From: Chloroflexota bacterium
GTDB taxonomy: Bacteria > Chloroflexota > Anaerolineae > Anaerolineales > Villigracilaceae
NCBI GenBank assembly: GCA_016866215.1
Contig: VGNE01000003.1
Span: forward strand, 55,870 to 119,869
Direction of reading: 5' to 3'
DNA: 64,000 bases
Made by a program: the position numbers and the translations under genes. Under the pieces are notes generated by a model. It saw only the letters and a list, made by a program, of their open reading frames with translations, had not been told where the DNA came from and made no database searches. Of this stretch, positions 58,814 to 64,000 are shown one piece after another. The stretch's first letter is position 1. Each line of letters begins with the position of its first letter.

Positions 58814-59801
58814 TTTTTCTTCCTTTCTTTTTATTGTTATCCAAAAACCACATCACCGTGTCGTGAATACTTTCATACACCGGGCGCGGCTTGTAACCCA
58901 GCTCATCCGTTGCCTTCATGTGGCTGATATTCGAATTGCTTTTCAATACTTCAAGCGAATAAGGTGTGAAGCGTGGAGTCTCATTCGCGAAGCGATAATA
59001 TATGGGTGTGAATATGGCCGCGAATTTTGCGAAATTAAATGGGATTTTCATCTGAAAGAAGTTCCTGCCTGTGACCTCGCGCACGGTCTCAAGCAGATAT
59101 CGCACTGTGATCTTGTGCCCCGACAAAATATAGCTCTCTCCGCATTTTCCATTTTCTGCGGCAGAGATCAATCCATCCGCCACATCGCGCACATCCACGA
59201 AGTCATACGCGCCATTTACATACATGGCCGGCTTAGCTACGGCCGCGTCATGGATGACTGCCCCCATCATCGAACCGCGAAAATCATAGGGGCCGATCAC
59301 GCCGGTCGGGCAGGCCACAACAGCTTCCAGTCCCGCATGAGCTGCATTCAGTACATCCAAAGTTGCTTCTGCTTTCGAGCAGTCGTATGCGCCGTATGGA
59401 TTGTTCATGTCGTATGGCACACTCTCGTCAATCACACTATTTTCGACTCGTTGGATCGCATGAATGGAGGATGTGTAAATTAGTTTTCCAATTCCCATTC
59501 CCATTGCGGCGCGCAAAATATTTTTTGTGCCTTCCACATTGACTTTTCTCACGAATGGATTCGGACCAGGCATGATCGAGATGACGCCTGCCAGATGAAA
59601 AACTCCGCGCACGCCTTGCATGGATTGGAACGCTGAATCCAAATTGAGAACATCACCCTCGAACGCTTCAACTTTTAATCCCGAAATTGATTCGCGGCAT
59701 TCGCCGGGCAGGATCAACGCCCGGACTTTTTCACCGCGTTCCAAAAGTTTTCGCACGAGGACATTTCCAATATGTCCAGTTGCACCTGTTACCAACCACA
59801 T
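58797..59801 (-). CDS. Extended short-chain dehydrogenase/epimerase
   Basis: 334 residues. NAD-binding VTGATGHIGNVLVRKLLERG (GxxGxxG), GVFHLAGVIS, SSIHAIQ, YDCSKAEA (YxxxK) and GPYDFRGSM. Related to dihydroflavonol-4-reductase-like SDRs. Preceded by a TetR gene in the same direction, and overlapping degV downstream; this suggests a repressor-controlled lipid or ketone-reducing unit. Confidence 0.87.
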   Translation of the reverse strand: MWLVTGATGHIGNVLVRKLLERGEKVRALILPGECRESISGLKVEAFEGDVLNLDSAFQSMQGVRGVFHLAGVISIMPGPNPFVRKVNVEGTKNILRAAMGMGIGKLIYTSSIHAIQRVENSVIDESVPYDMNNPYGAYDCSKAEATLDVLNAAHAGLEAVVACPTGVIGPYDFRGSMMGAVIHDAAVAKPAMYVNGAYDFVDVRDVADGLISAAENGKCGESYILSGHKITVRYLLETVREVTGRNFFQMKIPFNFAKFAAIFTPIYYRFANETPRFTPYSLEVLKSNSNISHMKATDELGYKPRPVYESIHDTVMWFLDNNKKKGRKNENRN

Positions 59802-59824
59802 ATTACTCTTCTTTCCTTTCTACA

Positions 59825-59848
59825 CAGGGAGAGGGACTGGGTGAGGGC
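59825..59848 (+). repeat. REP-like palindrome D, partial copy 2
   Basis: CAGGGAGAGGGACTGGGTGA then GGGC. The right half of the element only, between TetR and SDR genes. Confidence 0.7.
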
Positions 59849-59853
59849 AAGCC

Positions 59854-60438
59854 TCACTTTTTCATCAAACTATGGACCAGCATGTTCGTGCTGTCGCGTG
59901 CGACTTTTTCCCATTTTGCGCCTTTGGGATCAAGCAGACTTTGCAGTAATAATCCCATGGCCGTGGAAATGATCATGCGCGAAGCCAATTCCGGATTTAC
60001 TTCCACGAACGAGCCTTCTTCCACGCCTTTTTTGATGAGTGACGTGAAATGCTTGTGATAGCGGCGATACGGTGCAATGCTTGTCTGCCATATCTTTTCG
60101 TCGCGGCTGGCTTGTAACCAGAATTCAAGGAACATGGGCAAGCCTGCACCTGCGGTTTCAAAAATATACGGGAAGGCTTCTGTCATTTGCATGAATGTTT
60201 CGGGAACGGGTTTATCTTTTGAGGTTTCGATGGCATTGTCAATTGTTTGCAGCCAGTCATCGAGCAAAGCCAGGAAGAGCGCCTGCTTGCTTTCAAAGTG
60301 ATGATAGAACGCGCCTTTGCTGATGCCTGCGTCCTTGCAAATATCGTCCACGCTCGCGGCGTTGAACCCGCGGTTTGAAAATAACTTTATGGCTGACTCA
60401 ATGATTCTTGATCGAGTTTCTTCACTGCGTTGCTGCAT
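59854..60438 (-). CDS. TetR/AcrR family transcriptional regulator
   Basis: 194 residues from ATG 60438. Helix-turn-helix with ESAIKLFSNRGFNAASVDDICKDAGISKGAFYHHFESKQALFLALLDDW (about 16-64). The effector domain is of the FadR/AcrR-like length. Its own promoter holds a palindromic operator (60494-60507). Followed by SDR and degV on the same strand, which it probably controls. The 5' flank is formed by a REP-like element (60450-60485). Confidence 0.9.
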   Translation of the reverse strand: MQQRSEETRSRIIESAIKLFSNRGFNAASVDDICKDAGISKGAFYHHFESKQALFLALLDDWLQTIDNAIETSKDKPVPETFMQMTEAFPYIFETAGAGLPMFLEFWLQASRDEKIWQTSIAPYRRYHKHFTSLIKKGVEEGSFVEVNPELASRMIISTAMGLLLQSLLDPKGAKWEKVARDSTNMLVHSLMKK

Positions 60439-60449
60439 ATTCAACTCTT

Positions 60450-60485
60450 CCCCCTCTCCATTTGGGAGAGGGCAGGGGGTGAGGG
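60450..60485 (+). repeat. REP-like palindrome D, copy 3
   Basis: CCCCTCTCCATTTGGGAGAG followed by GGCAGGGGGTGAGGG; lies in the untranslated leader of the TetR gene. Confidence 0.85.
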
Positions 60486-60493
60486 TAATAAAA

Positions 60494-60507
60494 ACCGACT
60501 GGTCAGT
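60494..60507. promoter_or_regulatory. TetR-type operator upstream of the TetR gene
   Basis: ACCGAC-TG-GTCAGT near-palindrome. On the minus strand TTGACA (60535-60540 region) and a TAAAAA box lie just before it, so the operator is near the transcription start. Confidence 0.6.
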
Positions 60508-60569
60508 TTGTTTTTACACCCGAAAGATTGCACTGTCAAGGGGATGAAAATCACAAGGTAGTTAAAATC

Positions 60570-60599
60570 AAAAAGAGACGGCAAATGTCATCTCTTTTT
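60570..60599 (-). terminator. Terminator of arsM
   Basis: AAAAAGAGA ... TCTCTTTTT hairpin after the three-way junction element, 66 bases past the arsM stop. Confidence 0.7.
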
Positions 60600-60607
60600 G
60601 AAAAACT

Positions 60608-60663
60608 CTGGAGTTCATCAGCTTGTTGATGAATGCTGCGGGCAGCAAGCTGCCTGACTCCAG
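60608..60663 (-). other. Three-way-junction element after arsM
   Basis: Outer stem CTGGAGT/ACTCCAG encloses two hairpins, TCATCA-GCTTGT-TGATGA (60615-60632) and GGCAGC-AA-GCTGCC (60641-60654). Directly follows the arsM stop codon. Structure is clear; role unknown. Confidence 0.65.
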
Positions 60664-60664
60664 A

Positions 60665-61465
60665 TTAAGCAGGCTTATACGCCGTGATCTTTGCGCTGTA
60701 GATTGCTTTGTAAACATCATCACGTGAGATGGATTTTAGGTCAATTACGTCGCCCATATCAGCTAGGGCAGAGTCTACGGTCTCTTTGTCAAAGAAAACA
60801 GGTGTGACAGTTACATCGGTAAAACCAACAGATTTCATCATGTCAACATAATCTTCGGCTTCGACTGCGCCAGCCACACACCCAGCCCACGCGCTCAAGC
60901 TTTGCTTGATGGCTTCAGGCAGGGGACCGTCGGTGACGATGTCCGAGACCGCAAGTTTGCCGCCCGGTGCAAGTACGCGGAAGGCTTCATTGAAAACTTT
61001 TTCTTTATCAGGCGAGAGGTTGATAACGCAATTGGAGATGATCACGTCCACGGTATTGCTCTCAACGGGAAGATTTTCAAGATAGCCATGTCGAAACTCA
61101 ACGTTTTTCAAGTTGACTCGTTTCGCGTTGGCTTGCGCGCGCTCGATCATTTCGGGAGTCATATCCACGCCGATGACGTGACCTGTCTCACCGACCTTTT
61201 GCGCGGCGAGAATACAATCAAGCCCTGCGCCTGAGCCGAGATCCAGCACGGTTTGACCAGGTTTTAGTGAGGCAAGGGTGATCGGATCGCCGCAGCCGTA
61301 ACTGGTGCTGGCTATGTCGGAGGGGACGGTGGTGAGTAAATCAACAGGGTAGAGACTGCTTTCTGGGGAGCAGCAGGCATCCGATCCGCAGCAGGATGCG
61401 GAGTTCTTGATCCGTTCTGCGTAATGCTCACGAACGGTCTCGTGGATGGGGGTGTTGGTGGTCAT
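60665..61465 (-). CDS. arsM: Arsenite S-adenosylmethionine methyltransferase
   Basis: 266 residues. Cys-rich N terminus SASCCGSDACCSPESSLYP, YGCGDPITLASLKPGQTVLDLGSGAGLDC (As-binding Cys and SAM motif I), SNCVINLSPDK and WAGCVAGA supply the conserved Cys residues. Methylates As(III) to volatile or less toxic forms. An ArsR-type gene lies upstream on the same strand and an ArsR-like half-palindrome lies between. No arsenite pump is in the window. Confidence 0.92.
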   Translation of the reverse strand: MTTNTPIHETVREHYAERIKNSASCCGSDACCSPESSLYPVDLLTTVPSDIASTSYGCGDPITLASLKPGQTVLDLGSGAGLDCILAAQKVGETGHVIGVDMTPEMIERAQANAKRVNLKNVEFRHGYLENLPVESNTVDVIISNCVINLSPDKEKVFNEAFRVLAPGGKLAVSDIVTDGPLPEAIKQSLSAWAGCVAGAVEAEDYVDMMKSVGFTDVTVTPVFFDKETVDSALADMGDVIDLKSISRDDVYKAIYSAKITAYKPA

Positions 61466-61517
61466 TTTATTTCTCCTTTTGTGTTTTCCGTCACACCTGC
61501 ACTGGCGTGCGGCGCAA

Positions 61518-61600
61518 GTGTTGCGAGGAGGGTCTTTTCCCGACGAAGCAATCCCTTTGCTATTTTGGAGATTGCTTCGGGCTAACGCCCTCGCAATGAC
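61518..61600 (+). repeat. MITE-like palindromic repeat B, copy 3
   Basis: Ends TTGCGAGGAGGG and CCCTCGCAATGAC, inner GACGAAGCAATCCC and GAGATTGCTTCGGG. Sits between the arsM operator-promoter and the arsM start. Confidence 0.85.
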
Positions 61601-61610
61601 AATGACTTAT

Positions 61611-61626
61611 ATAGATATTTGCCTAT
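61611..61626 (-). promoter_or_regulatory. ArsR-like operator before arsM
   Basis: ATAGATATTTGCCTAT, inverted repeat ATAGG-N6-TCTAT on the minus strand, overlapping a TATAAG box. Similar in spacing to the element at 62019. Confidence 0.5.
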
Positions 61627-61680
61627 GTATCTTCCTAAAAAATAAAGCGCAAATCTCTTGGTATCGAGGACGCGCTTTGA

Positions 61681-61992
61681 TTAAGCGTTAAGGGCCTTGA
61701 TCAGTTTTTCAGTGGTCAGGCTTTCGGGCGCGAACTTGATCATTAACTGTCCACAGCAAATGGCAACGTTTTCCTGATTGAGTGAATAAAAAGTTTGCTT
61801 GCCTTCCTCGCGGACCGTGACCAGATCTGCCTCGCGCAAAATCGCGAGGTGATGGGATACCGTCGGCTGGGAGACGCTCAACTTATCAACAATTTCATTG
61901 ACTGAAAGAGACTCGCAGCAACAGATATTCATGATCTTCTGGCGGGTTTCGTCAGAAATGGCTTTGGCAAAGAGGACAGGATTGAATTTCAT
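61681..61992 (-). CDS. ArsR/SmtB family metalloregulator
   Basis: 103 residues. Winged helix with ISDETRQKIMNICCCESLSVNEIVDKLSVSQPTVSHHLAILREADLV. Cys24-26 before the recognition helix and Cys79-80 (AICCGQL) are candidate metal/metalloid ligands. Same direction as arsM; probably represses itself and arsM, with release by As(III) or a thiophilic metal (inference). Confidence 0.88.
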   Translation of the reverse strand: MKFNPVLFAKAISDETRQKIMNICCCESLSVNEIVDKLSVSQPTVSHHLAILREADLVTVREEGKQTFYSLNQENVAICCGQLMIKFAPESLTTEKLIKALNA

Positions 61993-62013
61993 ATTGACGA
62001 CTTTCTATTTGAT

Positions 62014-62041
62014 ATTATATAGATAAACGTCTATTTGTCAA
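62014..62041 (-). promoter_or_regulatory. Promoter and ArsR-type operator of the arsR gene
   Basis: On the minus strand TTGACA (62036-62041), 16-base spacer, TATAAT (62014-62019). The inverted repeat ATAGA-N6-TCTAT (62019-62034) fills the spacer, a direct repression site. Confidence 0.72.
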
Positions 62042-62072
62042 GAGATTTGTTTATCTGAAAAAATTTCGGATT

Positions 62073-62474
62073 TCAAAGCTGACGGGTCTTTATTTTTTTT
62101 ATACGCTGCGCAATGAGAATATAAATCCATCTCCAAAGCATCATTCCCAGTGCATTACTCCCACCAAGGATCAAAACAAAAAGAGGAGGAACGGAGGTGT
62201 TCAACAAGGCAGACCGCAAAACGGCTGCGAATGGTGCGGCCAACAATACTGCCACCACAACGCGCCAAAGGTTTTTTGGATTTGTGATGACTAGTTCCTC
62301 AAATAACCCAAACCAGGGTGTGATGAGAAACCAGGCGATCAAAACGGGAAAATATGCAGCGGCCATGCGCGAAAGGTAGGACGCCTCCGTTTCACCGTGA
62401 ATTACGAAGCCAATGATAGTTAAGTCCGCGATCGCGAAAACATCGCCGAGTACGAGCAGTTTCTTGCTTTTCAT
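62073..62474 (-). CDS. DUF3054 membrane protein
   Basis: 133 residues, four hydrophobic helices; GDVFAIADLTIIGFVIHGE, YFPVLIAWFLITPWFGLF and NALGMMLWRWIYILI are characteristic of DUF3054. Function unknown. Begins eight bases after the der stop codon, so cotranscribed with it. Confidence 0.85.
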   Translation of the reverse strand: MKSKKLLVLGDVFAIADLTIIGFVIHGETEASYLSRMAAAYFPVLIAWFLITPWFGLFEELVITNPKNLWRVVVAVLLAAPFAAVLRSALLNTSVPPLFVLILGGSNALGMMLWRWIYILIAQRIKKIKTRQL

Positions 62475-62482
62475 TGATTTGC

Positions 62483-63847
62483 CTATTCCCTGCGTCCCTT
62501 CGTTACGATGCGGATGGGCGTGCCCAGGAAATTATATTCTGCTCGGATCTGATTCTCAATATAACGCAAATACGAAAAGTGCATCAAACTTGGTTCATTG
62601 ACATAGATCATAAATGTCGGCGGGTCACTGCGCACCTGGGTGCCGTAGAACATTTTGAGCGCGCGTCCCGCATGAGTCGGGTGTGGATGCGCGTCCTGCG
62701 CTTTGTGAATGATCGAGTTGATCGTGGATGTGGTCAGCCGCGCGAGTCGTTCTTCCTGCACGCGTAATGCCATCGGCAATACCTGGTCTACGCGCTGGCC
62801 TGTTTTGGCAGAGATGAACAGGATCGGCACATAATCCATAAAATTTAAATCACGCCGAATTTTTGCCGTGAATTCTTCCATGCTGTTGTTGTCTTTTTCC
62901 ACGGCGTCCCATTTATTCACGAGCACAACACAGGACTTCCATTCATCGAGGATGAAGCCGGCAATGTGCGCGTCCTGCGCGGTGATGCCGGTGGTCGCAT
63001 CGATCATCAGCAGGGCAACGTCTGCGCGTTCAATGGATTTAAACGAACGCAAAACACTGTATTGCTCCACCCCATGCTCGATCTTTCCGCGCCGACGGAT
63101 GCCGGCTGTGTCAATCAAGGTGAGTTCAAGCCCGCCAAATTCAATTTTTGAGTCAATCGAGTCTCGAGTAGTGCCGGCGATCGGGCTGACGATCACACGT
63201 TCTTCACCGACCAATTTGTTCAATAAACTTGATTTTCCAGCATTTGGCTTGCCCACAAGCGCAATTTTGATGCTGTCATCCTGCTCTTCCTCGGATTGTT
63301 CAGGGAAGGAGGCTACGAGCGCATCGAGGATGTCACCGGTGCTTGTGCCGTGAATGGCTGAGATCGCGAAGGGGTCGCCTAAGCCAAGCTCATAAAATTC
63401 AGAGGCCTGTTCGCGCCTTTCTCTTGATTCACATTTATTCACAACTACAAATATTGGCGGCCAGAATTTTCCGTTAGGCAATTTTTTTTGCGAACGGCGC
63501 AGGATTTCTGCAACCTCGCGATCCGGTTCTGTTACTCCCGACTCGCCATCGTTGACAAATAAAACCGCATCGGCTTCCTGAATGGCAACTTCGGCCTGGC
63601 GGCGGATATCTTCGATAAAATCAACTGAGCCGGTGGAGAGCGGAGTCTTGCCGCCATGGGTTGGGTCAATTCCACCGGTGTCAACAATATTGAACTTGCG
63701 TCCATTCCATTCCGCCTCGCCAAATAAACGATCGCGGGTGGTGCCGGCGGTTTCATCTACAATGGCTAAACGTTCGCCTGCAAAACGATTGAAGAGCGTG
63801 GATTTGCCGACATTCGGTCGGCCTACCAAAGCAACAATGGGTTTCAT
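62483..63847 (-). CDS. der: Ribosome biogenesis GTPase Der
   Basis: 454 residues. Two tandem G domains: VALVGRPNVGKSTLFNR, DTGGIDP, NKCESRE; and IALVGKPNAGKSSLLNK, DTAGIRR, NKWDAV; then the KH-like C-terminal domain (MALRVQEERLARLTTSTINSIIHKA). Essential for 50S subunit assembly. A TATAAA box lies five bases before the ATG with no ribosome binding site. Confidence 0.96.
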   Translation of the reverse strand: MKPIVALVGRPNVGKSTLFNRFAGERLAIVDETAGTTRDRLFGEAEWNGRKFNIVDTGGIDPTHGGKTPLSTGSVDFIEDIRRQAEVAIQEADAVLFVNDGESGVTEPDREVAEILRRSQKKLPNGKFWPPIFVVVNKCESRERREQASEFYELGLGDPFAISAIHGTSTGDILDALVASFPEQSEEEQDDSIKIALVGKPNAGKSSLLNKLVGEERVIVSPIAGTTRDSIDSKIEFGGLELTLIDTAGIRRRGKIEHGVEQYSVLRSFKSIERADVALLMIDATTGITAQDAHIAGFILDEWKSCVVLVNKWDAVEKDNNSMEEFTAKIRRDLNFMDYVPILFISAKTGQRVDQVLPMALRVQEERLARLTTSTINSIIHKAQDAHPHPTHAGRALKMFYGTQVRSDPPTFMIYVNEPSLMHFSYLRYIENQIRAEYNFLGTPIRIVTKGRRE

Positions 63848-63877
63848 GATATTTTATATTTTCCAACTTCTTATTCT

Positions 63878-64000
63878 CTACCGTACATGAGTTGGTACCT
63901 CTGGCAGGCTAAAAAGGAAGACGGGTTGAAAGTCTAGCGAATGCTTCAATGCGTACTTTAGCCAATCGAGTCCCAAACGGAAGAGACTTTTATCGCGCCG
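63878..64000 (-). CDS. C-terminal end of an ORF, possibly transposase (cut by window edge)
   Basis: Forty codons entering from the right edge: RRDKSLFRLGLDWLKYALKH then SLDFQPVFLFSLPEVPTHVR and a TAG at 63878. The pattern (basic start, LGLDWLKYAL helix) recalls the end of some IS4-like transposases, but there is too little to be sure. Confidence 0.35.
   Translation of the reverse strand, partial: RRDKSLFRLGLDWLKYALKHSLDFQPVFLFSLPEVPTHVR

Overview
This window looks like chromosome from a Chloroflexota bacterium of the Anaerolineae type. The evidence is gene content: a one-membrane style secretome with Thr/Pro-rich linkers, LysM and NBR1-like domains, LGFP-like secreted proteins, a 2-oxoacid:ferredoxin oxidoreductase operon, a 1422-residue CoA-dehydratase-activase protein, and a medium-GC genome full of short palindromic intergenic repeats. 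This is inference from content; no rRNA is present. One tRNA (Ser-CGA) was found. There is no CRISPR array, prophage or complete insertion sequence.

Layout. 1-1.8 kb: a partial unknown gene and a fold-type II PLP enzyme. 2.1-12.3 kb: the giant activase protein, a TetR regulator with a matching operator in front of both genes, and an efflux operon resembling E. coli ybhGFSR with the dual ATPase split into two genes and one permease only. 12.4-16.2 kb: PspC, a zinc-ribbon membrane protein, a GyrI-like protein, an unknown protein and DNA polymerase IV. 16.4-25.2 kb: envelope proteins, an RlmI-like methyltransferase, a LysM protein and a CBS/CorC membrane protein. 25.4-27.7 kb: an SPFH protein, a selenocysteine-containing SelD hidden from ordinary gene callers by its in-frame UGA, and a small membrane protein. 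27.7-33.7 kb: a PyrK-like protein, an LGFP-like protein, wecC-wecB, and an AT-rich type II restriction-modification pair. 33.8-38.5 kb: NfeD/SPFH, GNAT, RNase D and a beta-CASP nuclease.

38.6-42.2 kb: tRNA-Ser, then NAD+ synthesis split into amidase and synthase genes with a decayed MNT/HEPN module between them, and an MFS transporter. 42.2-46.3 kb: a four-gene operon with ATGA overlaps (cation/proton antiporter, aldo/keto reductase, ClpS, acyltransferase). 46.4-49.3 kb: the four-subunit ferredoxin oxidoreductase operon. 49.7-57.9 kb: sulfatase plus GT39-like transferase, thiolase, lipoprotein, a broken CBS gene, RNase H, an isochorismatase-like hydrolase and an M48 protease. 58-64 kb: DegV, SDR and TetR, an arsenic cluster (arsM, arsR), a DUF3054 protein, Der GTPase and a truncated, possibly transposase-like ORF.

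The most unusual features are (1) at least six families of short palindromic or periodic repeats, several inserted in frame inside conserved enzymes (DinB, WecB, an ABC ATPase, probably an acyltransferase); (2) 8-nt periodic arrays that lie at the 3' end of four genes and supply their stop codons, always in the same orientation as the gene; (3) a recurrent leaderless promoter layout, a -10 box 6-8 nt before the ATG; and (4) the UGA-containing selD with a bacterial SECIS-like hairpin and a terminator-like hairpin directly before its ribosome binding site.
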